This document shows, in pieces, positions 23,761 to 32,590 of a DNA stretch of 64,000 nt. This DNA is from an uncultured Lachnospiraceae bacterium (lineage in GTDB: Bacteria > Bacillota > Clostridia > Lachnospirales > Lachnospiraceae). Positions within the stretch are counted from its first letter, which is position 1. Every line of letters starts with the position of its first letter. Where the stretch lies: contig CAMNXA010000008.1 in NCBI GenBank assembly GCA_946566685.1, forward strand, positions 1 through 64,000, given 5' to 3'. The position numbers and the translations under genes were made by a program. Under the pieces are notes generated by a model that saw only the letters and a program-made list of their open reading frames with translations, did no database searches and was not told the DNA's origin.

Positions 23761-26111
23761 AATTTCCAGGACAGCTTGTGTTTGGTCTGGACATCGGGAC
23801 AAGAAGTATTGTAGGTACAGTAGGATATCGTGTAGGGGATACCTTCCATGTGGTGGCGCAGAGCATCCGGGAACATGGGACGCGCTCCATGCTGGATGGT
23901 CAGATTCATGATATCTATAAGGTGGGAGGCACCATCAGCGAAGTAAAGGCCGAGTTGGAGGATAGGATCGGCAGGCCGCTTAAGGATGTTTGTATCGCTG
24001 CGGCGGGACGTGTCCTGAGGACGGTGACGCTGCGAGTGGATCAGGATCTGGAGACAGACCGGGAAGTTACGGGAGAGGATATTTATGCGCTGGATTCCAT
24101 GGGTGTGGAGAAGGCTTATGAAGAATTCCTTGAGAACAATGAACTGGACATGAAATTCTACTGTGTGGGATATTCTATCGTGCGTTATTATATGAACGGT
24201 TACACGATTGGAAACCTGGAAGGGCATAAGGCCAGAACCATTGGGGCGGACATCATTGCCACCTTTCTGCCGGAAGATGTGGTGGACGGTCTGTATAAAG
24301 CTGTGGGCGTGGCAGGGCTTGAGGTAGTGAACCTGACGCTGGAGCCGATAGCGGCCATTCAGGTGGCAATCCCGGAGATGTACCGCATGTTAAATATTGC
24401 TTTGGTGGATGTAGGAGCAGGTACCTCCGATATCTCAGTGACCAGGGATGGCAGCATTATTGCCTATGGCATGATTCCCATTGCCGGTGACAGTCTGACG
24501 GAAGTGCTGGCAAGGCACTGCCTGGTGGATTTCCGTACTGCGGAGCAGATTAAGAGGGATACTGGCGTCAAAGAGGTCATTGAGTATAAGGATATCATGG
24601 GGCTTACACAGACCATCACCACCGAGGAAGTGGAGCGGGTGACGGCGGATGTGATCGATACCATGACGAGTCAGGTGGCAGATAAGATTAAGGAACTGAA
24701 CGGGGATAAGTCCGTCAGCGCCGTGTTTGTGGTGGGCGGCGGCGGCAAGCTTCCGGGTTATACACAGGCCCTTGCACAGAAGCTGGATATCCAGAAAGAG
24801 AGGGTGGCTGTCCGTGGTGAGGAAGTCATGCAGAACATTGAATTTTTGGAAGCAGACGCCAGAAAAGATTCCCTGATGGTGACGCCTATTGGTATCTGTC
24901 TGAGTTTTTATGAGCAGAGCAATAACTTTATCTTTGTCTATTTCAATGAGCAGAGAGTGAAGATTTATGATAATAATAAGGTAGCCGTAGTGGATGCGGC
25001 GATGCAGGCAGAGTTTGCCAGTGAGGGTCTTTTCCCGAAACGGGGCAAGGAACTTAACTTTACCGTAAATGGCAAACCGCGTATTGCCAGAGGGGATTTT
25101 GGCGAGGCGGCAGTGATTACGGTCAATGGAAATGATGCGGACATCTATACCCAGGTCAGAGCCAATGACCAGATCAAAGTGATAGAATCCACCGCCGGAG
25201 AGGCTGCGCAGATGGAGATCAGTCAGCTGCCGGAGTTTGGTTCTAAAATGTGGGTGGAGGTTAACGGCAAGAAGATTGACCTGCCCAAATTTGCCAGTGT
25301 AAACGGGGAATTGCAGTCCGGATATTACAATATTCAGGAGAATGATGAGATTGAGATTTTAGGCTACTATACGGTGCGTCAGATTGCCGAGTTTATGGAC
25401 GTGGTCATTGACTGGGCCATGAATATTTATGTCAATAATAAGATTGCGGATATGGACACGAAGGTGTACGAGAACTTTTCCGTAATCTGGACCATGGAGG
25501 AACTGCAATTATCCGATGTGGAGATCTATGAGCCGGAGGAGCCTGTGACAACGAAGAGCAGGGCAGATTCTTCCGTTGCCGGGACGGCGGCGTTTACTGC
25601 GGTAGCTGCCAGAGCAGCATCGGCAGGCCGGACTGGGACAACGGAACTGACAGGACAGTCCGGGACAGATGAAAGTACACAGACCGGGCAGTCAGCACAG
25701 GAGGATGCCGGACAGGACGACATGCTGCAAAAACCGGCAGAAGACGGCGGGAAGGATTCCGGGAAGCCCCGTGGCGCCAGGATTGTGATGGGGCCTGGTA
25801 TCCAGCGTGCTGAGGCGGAGGCCAGAGCCAAAGAAGAGGCGGCGGCCAAAGCCAGGGAAGAAGAAGCAAAACGCAAAGAGGCCCTTTTGAGTAAAGGCGC
25901 CCCCGTGACCATTCAGGTGACAGTGAACAGTGAACAGATTAGTCTTTCCGGGAAGAGGAGTTACATCTTTGTGGATGTGTTTGAGTATATTGATTTTGAT
26001 CTGTCAAAACCGCAGGGCAGTGGAATCGTGACCACGTTAAACGGCAGAGAAGCCCAGTATATGGAGAAGATTAAGAGCGGTGACGTGATCGAGATTTACT
26101 GGAAAGACTGA
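23745..26111 (+). CDS. FtsA-like actin-fold ATPase with long C-terminal extension
   Basis: 788 residues from GTG 23745 (GGGGGA six bases upstream, overlapping coaE); ATG 23757 is an alternative. Residues about 1-390 show the FtsA/PilM actin-like fold: FGLDIGTRSIVGTVGY (phosphate 1), VDVGAGTSDISVTRDG (phosphate 2), and VFVVGGGGKLPGYTQAL (adenosine motif). The C-terminal 390 residues are an additional region with VNG-containing beta-rich segments, a low-complexity Ala/Thr/Gln/Glu linker (about 600-720) and a charged helix (EAEARAKEEAAAKAREEEA). No amphipathic membrane-targeting helix typical of FtsA is visible at the end. This is the divergent clostridial form. A role in division or in a surface filament is inferred only. 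Confidence 0.8.
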   Translation: MSEAMKFPGQLVFGLDIGTRSIVGTVGYRVGDTFHVVAQSIREHGTRSMLDGQIHDIYKVGGTISEVKAELEDRIGRPLKDVCIAAAGRVLRTVTLRVDQDLETDREVTGEDIYALDSMGVEKAYEEFLENNELDMKFYCVGYSIVRYYMNGYTIGNLEGHKARTIGADIIATFLPEDVVDGLYKAVGVAGLEVVNLTLEPIAAIQVAIPEMYRMLNIALVDVGAGTSDISVTRDGSIIAYGMIPIAGDSLTEVLARHCLVDFRTAEQIKRDTGVKEVIEYKDIMGLTQTITTEEVERVTADVIDTMTSQVADKIKELNGDKSVSAVFVVGGGGKLPGYTQALAQKLDIQKERVAVRGEEVMQNIEFLEADARKDSLMVTPIGICLSFYEQSNNFIFVYFNEQRVKIYDNNKVAVVDAAMQAEFASEGLFPKRGKELNFTVNGKPRIARGDFGEAAVITVNGNDADIYTQVRANDQIKVIESTAGEAAQMEISQLPEFGSKMWVEVNGKKIDLPKFASVNGELQSGYYNIQENDEIEILGYYTVRQIAEFMDVVIDWAMNIYVNNKIADMDTKVYENFSVIWTMEELQLSDVEIYEPEEPVTTKSRADSSVAGTAAFTAVAARAASAGRTGTTELTGQSGTDESTQTGQSAQEDAGQDDMLQKPAEDGGKDSGKPRGARIVMGPGIQRAEAEARAKEEAAAKAREEEAKRKEALLSKGAPVTIQVTVNSEQISLSGKRSYIFVDVFEYIDFDLSKPQGSGIVTTLNGREAQYMEKIKSGDVIEIYWKD

Positions 26112-26138
26112 GAAAAGAAAGAATAGGTTTACATAATT

Positions 26139-26939
26139 ATGAGATTGTGTAGTATTGCCAGCGGCAGCAGCGGCAACTGTGTCTATGTGGGAAGCGATAC
26201 CACCCATCTGTTGATGGACGTGGGAATCAGCGGCAAAAGGACGGAGGCCGGTCTGCGGGAACTGGGACTGAAGATGACAGATATTGATGCCATCTGTATC
26301 ACGCATGAGCATGTCGATCATATCAGCGGACTGGGTGTGCTTGCCAGAAAATACGGTGTACCGATCTACGCCACAAAAGGTACGGTGGAGGCCATAAAGC
26401 AGACGGCATCCCTGGGAGAGATTGATGACAGTCTTTTTCAGATTATCCGTCCGGATGAACGCTGCATTATCAAGGACTTGTCGCTTTATCCCATGAGAAC
26501 TTCCCATGATGCCGCCGATCCGGTGGCTTATCGGATCAGTCATGATGGACAGAAGGTGGGGATCATCACAGACCTGGGATGTTATAATGAATATATCGTG
26601 GAGTGTCTGCGGGATTTAGATCTTCTGTATCTGGAGGCCAATCATGACGTGCATATGTTACAGGTGGGGCCTTATCCCTATTATCTGAAGCAGAGGATAC
26701 TGGGGGAGAGAGGGCATCTGTCCAATGAGTCTGCGGGCAAACTGCTAAGCAGACTTTTGCATGATAAGATGCAGGCTGTCGTGCTGGGGCATCTGAGCAA
26801 GGAGAATAATCTGCCGGAACTGGCTTATGAGTCGGTGCGGGTGGAGGTGACGATGTCCGATACCAAGTATAATGGCAATGACTTTCCGGTATATGTGGCG
26901 AGGCGCAGCGAAGTGTCGGATGTGATTGAGGTGCGATAA
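26139..26939 (+). CDS. yycJ: MBL-fold metallo-hydrolase, YycJ/WalJ family
   Basis: 266 residues. The N-terminus SIASGSSGNCVYV and the metal-binding motif THEHVDH (His56, His58, Asp60, His61) identify the YycJ branch of metallo-beta-lactamase-fold enzymes, with LEANHDVHML as a further signature. Members coordinate two metal ions and some have nuclease activity; in Bacillus, YycJ is linked to the WalKR cell-wall regulon and to DNA handling. Here it is not near walKR; it follows the FtsA-like gene by 27 bases, in an apparent polA-coaE-ftsA-like-yycJ unit. Function beyond the fold is inferred. Confidence 0.88.
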   Translation: MRLCSIASGSSGNCVYVGSDTTHLLMDVGISGKRTEAGLRELGLKMTDIDAICITHEHVDHISGLGVLARKYGVPIYATKGTVEAIKQTASLGEIDDSLFQIIRPDERCIIKDLSLYPMRTSHDAADPVAYRISHDGQKVGIITDLGCYNEYIVECLRDLDLLYLEANHDVHMLQVGPYPYYLKQRILGERGHLSNESAGKLLSRLLHDKMQAVVLGHLSKENNLPELAYESVRVEVTMSDTKYNGNDFPVYVARRSEVSDVIEVR

Positions 26940-26952
26940 GGGAGTACAGGCA

Positions 26953-27375
26953 ATGAGAAAGCGTTTCATTATTATTATATTGCTGTTTCTCTGTTTGACT
27001 TATCTGGAACTCGGTATCCTGGAGGAGGAATTTTGGCTGGCCTGGGCTGGAATGGAGTCCACGGAAGCAGGACTAACCTGGGGCCGTCTGTTGGATTTAT
27101 CTATTCCGGCAGGTATCATAATAGTATTTCTGAACGGTATGGTACGGTGTATCCAAAAGAGAGACGGCAGGGCGGTAAGAGAATTTGCCCTGGATTGTTT
27201 TTGCGCAGTGCTTGGCATAGGGATAGGAATAGGGACGCATCTGACCAGATTGGATATTAGATTCTTTAGTGCATTTGACATATTCGACTGTACAAATCCG
27301 GTGAAATATCTGGGTGCAAAGACTGCGGACTTTCTGATTGAGTTATATGACTGGATGGAATGGCCGGCTCCATAG
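26953..27375 (+). CDS. Small membrane protein of unknown function
   Basis: 140 residues from ATG 26953 (AGGGAG ends 9 bases upstream, only 13 bases after the yycJ stop). Three hydrophobic segments are visible: IIIILLFLCLTYLELGIL at the N-terminus (could be a signal anchor), LSIPAGIIIVFLNGM in the middle and FCAVLGIGIGIGTHL. The C-terminal part is aromatic (FFSAFDIFDCTN) and ends WMEWPAP. No domain is recognised. The gene is probably the last of the unit, with a hairpin just after it. Confidence 0.6.
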   Translation: MRKRFIIIILLFLCLTYLELGILEEEFWLAWAGMESTEAGLTWGRLLDLSIPAGIIIVFLNGMVRCIQKRDGRAVREFALDCFCAVLGIGIGIGTHLTRLDIRFFSAFDIFDCTNPVKYLGAKTADFLIELYDWMEWPAP

Positions 27376-27382
27376 ATTTTGA

Positions 27383-27401
27383 GATTCCGCATAGCGGAAT
27401 C
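27383..27401. repeat. Perfect 8-bp hairpin after the membrane-protein gene
   Basis: GATTCCGC-ATA-GCGGAATC is a perfect 8-bp stem with a 3-base loop, 7 bases after the stop. No T run follows, so it resembles the REP-like hairpins elsewhere in the window more than a terminator. Confidence 0.6.
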
Positions 27402-27453
27402 ATGGGGATTATCATACAAGATAGCTTATAATTAATAGGGAAAAGAGGAGACT

Positions 27454-27726
27454 ATGAAAAAGACAATTATCACAGTAGTAGGCAAAGACACGGTAGGCAT
27501 TATTGCAAGGGTATGTACTTATCTGGCGGATAACCAGATTAATATCTTGGATATTTCCCAGACCATCGTACAGGGATTCTTTAATATGATGATGATCGTG
27601 GACACGAACCTGACCAAGAAGGATTTTGGCATGATTGTGGATGAACTGGAAAAGCTGGGTGAGGAGATCGGAGTGGTCATCAAATGCCAGAAGGAAGAAA
27701 TCTTTGACCAGATGCATCGAATTTAG
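27454..27726 (+). CDS. ACT-domain protein (UPF0237)
   Basis: 90 residues, a single ACT domain: MKKTIITVVGKDTVGIIARV, NILDISQTIVQGFFNMMMIVD and a C-terminal helix-strand. ACT domains bind amino acids or other small ligands to regulate enzymes. Genes of this type sit directly upstream of UPF0210/DUF711 genes across Firmicutes and some archaea, and that is so here (60-base spacing). The pair is therefore likely to work together, with the ACT protein as sensor, but the ligand is unknown. AGAGGAG precedes the ATG. Confidence 0.9.
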   Translation: MKKTIITVVGKDTVGIIARVCTYLADNQINILDISQTIVQGFFNMMMIVDTNLTKKDFGMIVDELEKLGEEIGVVIKCQKEEIFDQMHRI

Positions 27727-27785
27727 AAAAAGCAGGCGTAGGACGGAAAACAGGAACATGATAATGCTTCGGAATGGAGAGTAAG

Positions 27786-29150
27786 ATGATAAATTTATTT
27801 GAAGTGGCTGAGACAAACGAGATGATCGCCAAAGAAAACCTGGATGTGCGGACGATCACGTTGGGAATCAGCCTTTTAGATTGTATTGATGCAGACCTTG
27901 CAAAATTGAATGAGAAAGTCTATCACAAGATTACCACTGTGGCCAAAGACCTTGTCAGGACGGGAGACGCCATCGAGAAGGAATTTGGCATACCGATCGT
28001 CAATAAGAGAATTTCAGTTACCCCCATGGCGCTTGTGGGCGGTGCGGCCTGCAAGTGTAAAGAAGATTTTGTGACGCTGGCAAAGACCATGGATCAGGCG
28101 GCAGAGGCGGTAGGGGTGAATCTGATCGGCGGCTATTCGGCGCTGGTGTCCAAGGGGATGACCAGGGCAGATGAACTTTTGATTCGCTCTATCCCGGAGG
28201 CGCTGCACAGTACACAGAGGGTCTGTAGTTCCGTGAACCTTGGTTCCACCAAGACCGGAATCAATATGGATGCGGTGCGCCTGATGGGGGATATCATCAA
28301 GGAGACGGCGAAGATCAGTGCGGACAAAGACAGCGCCGACTGCATGAAACTGGTGGTGTTCTGTAATGCGCCGGATGACAATCCTTTTATGGCGGGAGCC
28401 TTCCATGGTGTGACGGAGGCCGATGCGGTGATCAATGTGGGTGTCAGCGGGCCGGGCGTGGTCAAGACGGCACTCACCAGAGTGCGGGGAGAGAACTTCG
28501 AAGTGCTCTGTGAGACCATCAAAAAGACGGCCTTTAAGGTGACGAGAGTGGGCCAGCTGGTGGCGCAGGAAGCCTCCCGTATGCTGGGGATTCCCTTTGG
28601 CATTGTAGATCTGTCCCTGGCGCCTACGCCGGCCATTGGAGACAGCGTGGCGGATATTCTCTGTGAGATTGGACTGGAGTATGCCGGTGCGCCTGGCACC
28701 ACGGCGGCGCTTGCACTTTTAAATGATCAGGTAAAAAAAGGAGGTGTTATGGCTTCTTCCTATGTGGGCGGCTTGAGCGGTGCGTTTATTCCCGTCAGCG
28801 AGGATCAGGGCATGATCGATGCGGTGACGGCAGGGGCGCTTACGTTGGAGAAATTGGAGGCCATGACCTGCGTGTGTTCCGTGGGTCTTGATATGATTGC
28901 CATTCCGGGGGATACGCCGAACACTACGATTGCGGGAATCATTGCGGATGAGATGGCCATCGGCATGGTGAACCAAAAGACCACGGCGGTACGCATTATT
29001 CCGGCCATCGGCAAGGGCGTGGGGGAGAAAGTAGAGTTTGGCGGTCTGTTCGGCTATGCGCCGATCATGCCTGTGAATCCTTTTTCCTGCGAGGCTTTTG
29101 TGAACAGAGGCGGGCGGATTCCGGCGCCGATTCATAGTTTTAAGAATTGA
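27786..29150 (+). CDS. UPF0210 / DUF711 (PFL-like) protein
   Basis: 454 residues from ATG 27786, giving the family-typical start [20 protein letters not shown]; an ATG 12 bases upstream is less likely because GGAGAG lies between the two. Conserved stretches include [46 protein letters not shown] and [11 protein letters not shown]. The family adopts a pyruvate-formate-lyase-like ten-stranded barrel but lacks a glycyl radical loop, and its reaction is not known. It is coupled to the ACT protein just upstream. The next gene has its own promoter at 29,180. Confidence 0.9.
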   Translation: MINLFEVAETNEMIAKENLDVRTITLGISLLDCIDADLAKLNEKVYHKITTVAKDLVRTGDAIEKEFGIPIVNKRISVTPMALVGGAACKCKEDFVTLAKTMDQAAEAVGVNLIGGYSALVSKGMTRADELLIRSIPEALHSTQRVCSSVNLGSTKTGINMDAVRLMGDIIKETAKISADKDSADCMKLVVFCNAPDDNPFMAGAFHGVTEADAVINVGVSGPGVVKTALTRVRGENFEVLCETIKKTAFKVTRVGQLVAQEASRMLGIPFGIVDLSLAPTPAIGDSVADILCEIGLEYAGAPGTTAALALLNDQVKKGGVMASSYVGGLSGAFIPVSEDQGMIDAVTAGALTLEKLEAMTCVCSVGLDMIAIPGDTPNTTIAGIIADEMAIGMVNQKTTAVRIIPAIGKGVGEKVEFGGLFGYAPIMPVNPFSCEAFVNRGGRIPAPIHSFKN

Positions 29151-29179
29151 GAGGGTTTCGTGCCACCGTGTAATCTCGG

Positions 29180-29209
29180 TTGACATGACAAGATTTAACA
29201 GGCTATAAT
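29180..29209 (+). promoter_or_regulatory. Strong sigma-A promoter of the ECF transporter unit
   Basis: TTGACA (29180-29185) and TATAAT (29204-29209) both match consensus, with an 18-base spacer. The transcript would start near 29216, leaving a leader of about 40 bases, too short for a riboswitch. Confidence 0.85.
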
Positions 29210-29256
29210 AGGAATGGATTTTAAATTATCATTACATATGAGGGAGGATATATGAT

Positions 29257-29799
29257 ATGAAAAAGTTATCAGTAAAAAGCGTTGTAGCCATTGGTATTGG
29301 CGCCGCATTGTTCTTTGTATTAGGTAAGGTGGCGATTCCGTCCCCGGTGCCTAACACAAATATCAGCCTGCAATATTCAGTGGCAGCTGTTTTTGCTGCA
29401 TTGTTTGGCCCGATTGCCGGTCTTTTGATCGGATTTATCGGTCATACGCTGATCGATGCGACAAGTTATGGCCCGTGGTGGAGTTGGATCATCGCTTCCG
29501 CGTTCTTTGGTCTTGTGGTTGGTTTTGCAACGATGAAGATGCACGTGGAGGAAGGCGTTGGCAAGAAAGAGATTATTTTCTTCAACGTGGCACAGGCAGT
29601 TGCTCATCTTCTGGCATGGGGACTGGTGGCGCCTGTTCTGGATATTCTGATCTACGCGGAGCCGATTGAAAAACTGTTTGCACAGGGACTTATGGCTTCT
29701 GTATCGAATATCATTACCACTGGTGTGGTAGGTACTCTGTTGCTGCTCGGTTATGCCAAGACCGTGGTGAAGAAAGGATCTTTGACGAAGGAAGATTAG
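29257..29799 (+). CDS. ECF transporter S component (UPF0397)
   Basis: 180 residues, five or six membrane helices. The UPF0397 pattern is clear: VLGKVAIPSPVPNTNISLQY near the start, then FAALFGPIAGLLIGFIGH and ATSYGPWWSWIIASAFFGL. S components are the substrate-binding membrane subunits of energy-coupling-factor importers for vitamins and metals. It is the first gene of a three-gene set that also encodes a fused ATPase and EcfT, so this is a dedicated ECF system rather than one sharing a common module. The substrate of UPF0397 members is not firmly known, and no riboswitch helps. Confidence 0.9.
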   Translation: MKKLSVKSVVAIGIGAALFFVLGKVAIPSPVPNTNISLQYSVAAVFAALFGPIAGLLIGFIGHTLIDATSYGPWWSWIIASAFFGLVVGFATMKMHVEEGVGKKEIIFFNVAQAVAHLLAWGLVAPVLDILIYAEPIEKLFAQGLMASVSNIITTGVVGTLLLLGYAKTVVKKGSLTKED

Positions 29800-29863
29800 T
29801 AGAAAACAGTGAGCAGATTTGGGCGGCGGCAGCTTTCCGGATCTGCTTATCTTTTTAACATAA

Positions 29864-29888
29864 GGATGTCTGGCGAAGTCAGGCATCC
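29864..29888. repeat. Hairpin repeat in the ECF operon (copy 1)
   Basis: GGATGTCTG-GCGAAGT-CAGGCATCC forms a 9-bp stem with one G-U pair. A sequence with the same flanks (TAAGGATGTC ... AGGCATCC(A/G)TTGTT), but lacking eight bases of the centre, lies at 53,504, so this is a short dispersed element. It sits between the S component and ATPase genes, where it could set their expression ratio. Confidence 0.65.
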
Positions 29889-29915
29889 ATTGTTTGTGAC
29901 CAAAGGAGAATGTGT

Positions 29916-31634
29916 ATGGCGGAGCCCATTATTTCTTTTCAAGACTATGGATTTCAATATACGGCGCAGGCGGAGCCTACCCTGCATCATATCAATCTGG
30001 ATATCTATCCCGGAGAAAAGGTGCTGATCGCAGGAGCTTCGGGCAGCGGTAAGAGTACCATCGGGAGTTGTATCAACGGCCTGATCCCGTTTGCGTATCC
30101 CGGGAAAAGTACGGGAAAACTTACAGTGGGCGGTATGGAACCTGAGAAGAGCAGTATCTTTGTATTAAGCCATACTGTAGGTACGGTGCTACAGGATACG
30201 GACGGTCAGTTTATCGGCCTGACAGTGGGGGAGGATATTGCCTTTGCGCTGGAGAACAGCTGTGTTGTGCAGGATGAGATGAAAAGAATCGTGGATGAGG
30301 TAGCAAAGCTGGTGGATATCGAGCATCATTTACAGTATGCGCCTCATGAACTTTCCGGCGGGCAGAAGCAGCGGGTCAGTCTGGCGGGTGTCATGGTGGA
30401 CGAGGTGAAGGTGCTCTTGTTTGATGAGCCGTTAGCCAACCTGGATCCGGCGGCGGGCAGGATGACCATAGAATTGATCGATAGGGTGCAGGAGCGCACC
30501 GGGGCGGCAGTGATCATCATAGAACACCGCCTGGAAGATGTGCTGTGGAGGAAGGTAGACCGGATTGTATTGATGGATGAGGGGAAGATTGTGGTGGATA
30601 TGCCCACGAGGGCCTTTCTTTCCGGCAACGCCCTTTTGGAGCATGGCATCAGGGAACCTTTGTATCTGACGGCTTTGCGTTATGCGGGGATTCCCATTAC
30701 AGAGGAATTGGAACCGCAGCATGTGGACAGCCTTCTGCTGACAGACAAACAGATTGCAATGGTGCAGGACTGGTATCAAAGCGCGGCGAAAGAGCGGGAA
30801 GGGAAGAAGGAAGAGACAGAACTTCTGAAAGTGGAGCATTTAAGCTTTGGTTATACGGCAGAGATTATGAATCTGCGGGATGTCAGCTTTACGATCAAGG
30901 AGGGAGAAATGGTCAGCATCGTGGGGCGTAACGGTGCCGGTAAAAGCACACTGGCTAAACTGATCTGCGGGTTTGAAAAACCTACTTCCGGCAGTATATA
31001 TCTGGCGGGAAGGGATATTTCCGGGGATACGATCAAAGAGCGGGCGCAGAGGATCGGCTATGTGATGCAGAATCCCAACCAGATGATTTCCAGGCCCATG
31101 ATCTGGGATGAGGTAGAGATGGCGCTTCTTGCCGGTAATATGACGGCGGAAGAGAGAACGGAACGGGTGGAGGAGACCCTGAAAATCTGCGGGTTATATC
31201 CTTTTCGCAAATGGCCTGTCTCAGCCCTTTCTTTTGGACAGAAGAAACGGGTGACGATTGCCGGGATTCTGGTACAGCGTCCGCAGATGATCATTCTGGA
31301 TGAACCCACGGCGGGGCAGGATTATCACCATTATACAGAGATCATGGAGTTCTTAAAGGAATTAAATGAACAGGGCTTTACCATTGTCATGATTACCCAT
31401 GATATGCATCTGATGCTGGAGTATACACCCAGAGCCATTGTGTTCAGCGAGGGAGAACTGCTGGCGGACACTACGGCGGCGCATGTGCTCAATGATCCGG
31501 AACTGGTGAAGAAAGCCAATCTGAAGGAGACCAGTCTGTACACCTTGAGCATGAAGTGTGGGATAGACAATCCACAGCGTTTCACGGAGCGCTTTATCGA
31601 ATATGAGAATGAGAAGGCGGACTTGGAGAGATAG
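29916..31634 (+). CDS. ECF transporter ATPase, fused EcfA1-EcfA2 type
   Basis: 572 residues from ATG 29916 (AAGGAG 7 bases upstream; ATG 29910 is too close to it). Two complete ABC ATPase domains are joined. Domain 1 has Walker A GASGSGKST, signature LSGGQKQR and Walker B VLLFDEPLANLDP; domain 2 (from about 305) has Walker A GRNGAGKST, signature LSFGQKKR and Walker B MIILDEPTAGQD. Each ends in an H-loop His (IIEHRLED; MITHDMHLM). The fused form, as in YkoD, powers import by the S component through EcfT. It lies between the UPF0397 gene and ecfT, completing the transporter. Confidence 0.93.
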   Translation: MAEPIISFQDYGFQYTAQAEPTLHHINLDIYPGEKVLIAGASGSGKSTIGSCINGLIPFAYPGKSTGKLTVGGMEPEKSSIFVLSHTVGTVLQDTDGQFIGLTVGEDIAFALENSCVVQDEMKRIVDEVAKLVDIEHHLQYAPHELSGGQKQRVSLAGVMVDEVKVLLFDEPLANLDPAAGRMTIELIDRVQERTGAAVIIIEHRLEDVLWRKVDRIVLMDEGKIVVDMPTRAFLSGNALLEHGIREPLYLTALRYAGIPITEELEPQHVDSLLLTDKQIAMVQDWYQSAAKEREGKKEETELLKVEHLSFGYTAEIMNLRDVSFTIKEGEMVSIVGRNGAGKSTLAKLICGFEKPTSGSIYLAGRDISGDTIKERAQRIGYVMQNPNQMISRPMIWDEVEMALLAGNMTAEERTERVEETLKICGLYPFRKWPVSALSFGQKKRVTIAGILVQRPQMIILDEPTAGQDYHHYTEIMEFLKELNEQGFTIVMITHDMHLMLEYTPRAIVFSEGELLADTTAAHVLNDPELVKKANLKETSLYTLSMKCGIDNPQRFTERFIEYENEKADLER

Positions 31635-31686
31635 AAGAACGTTTGAGAGAATGTTGCAAACAGGATAGAGGAAAACGGAGGAAAAG

Positions 31687-32520
31687 ATGGCAAAGGCTGC
31701 TATTTTAAGCTATATTAAACGGAAGAGTCTGGTACATGAACTGACAGGGACTACCAAACTGATCTTCTTCATCCTATGGAGTGTAGCCTCCATGGTCACA
31801 TATGACACGAGGATTCTTGTCGGTATGTTGCTGATCAGTGTGCTGGTCTTTAAGGTCAGTAAGATCCGGGTAAGGGATATCAGTGTGGTATTGGGTCTGG
31901 CGGCGGTTTTTCTGGTGCTCAATAATCTGTTTGTGTATCTCTTTGCGCCGGAGTATGGGGTGGAGATTTATGAGAGCAGGCATGTGCTCCTGCGAATTGC
32001 AGGGCCCTATACGATTACGGCACAGCAGTTATTCTATCATCTGAATATGACCATGAAGGTAATCTGTGTGGTACCGGTGGCGCTTCTCTTTATTGCCTGT
32101 ACGGATCCCAGTGAGTTTGCGGCTTCTCTGGCAAGGATAGGGGTAAGCTACCGGGCGGGATATGCGGTGAGTCTTGCCCTTCGATACATACCGGATGTAC
32201 AGAGGGAATACCAGAACATCAGTCAGGCTCAGCAGGCCAGGGGCATTGATCTTTCCAGCAAAGACAAGTTTTTTACCAGACTGAAGAATTCCGTGGCAAT
32301 CCTTCTGCCGCTGGTGATGTCCAGCTTAAATCGGATTGAGACTGTCAGCAATGCCATGGAACTGCGGGGCTTTGGCAAGGAGAAGAAGCGTACCTGGTAT
32401 GTACAGCGCAGAATGCAGAGAAATGACTGGCTCGTGATTGGATTTGTGGTGGTAATCCTGGTGGTGGATCTGGTGGTGACCTTCTGGGATGGAAGCCGGT
32501 TTTTTAATCCTTTTCTATAA
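31687..32520 (+). CDS. ECF transporter transmembrane subunit EcfT
   Basis: 277 residues with four or five membrane helices. The two coupling-helix signatures of EcfT are present, QQARGID near 184 and ELRGFG near 220, which contact the ATPases. AACGGAGG precedes the ATG at 31687 and the gene follows the fused ATPase by 52 bases. It transmits ATP-driven movement to the S component. A C-terminal helix (IGFVVVILVVDLVVTFW) closes the protein. No terminator follows, and the next gene starts 70 bases on. Confidence 0.93.
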   Translation: MAKAAILSYIKRKSLVHELTGTTKLIFFILWSVASMVTYDTRILVGMLLISVLVFKVSKIRVRDISVVLGLAAVFLVLNNLFVYLFAPEYGVEIYESRHVLLRIAGPYTITAQQLFYHLNMTMKVICVVPVALLFIACTDPSEFAASLARIGVSYRAGYAVSLALRYIPDVQREYQNISQAQQARGIDLSSKDKFFTRLKNSVAILLPLVMSSLNRIETVSNAMELRGFGKEKKRTWYVQRRMQRNDWLVIGFVVVILVVDLVVTFWDGSRFFNPFL

Positions 32521-32590
32521 GCTGTGGAATAGGAGAGGATGGATGGTATCGTTGTGAAGAAGTTAGCGTGAATGGTGTCGAGGGTAAACT

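Noticed and set aside
23745-26111. Calling the FtsA-like gene the true ftsA
   Set aside because: It lacks the C-terminal membrane-targeting helix, is twice the usual length and is not next to ftsZ, so only the actin-fold family is claimed.
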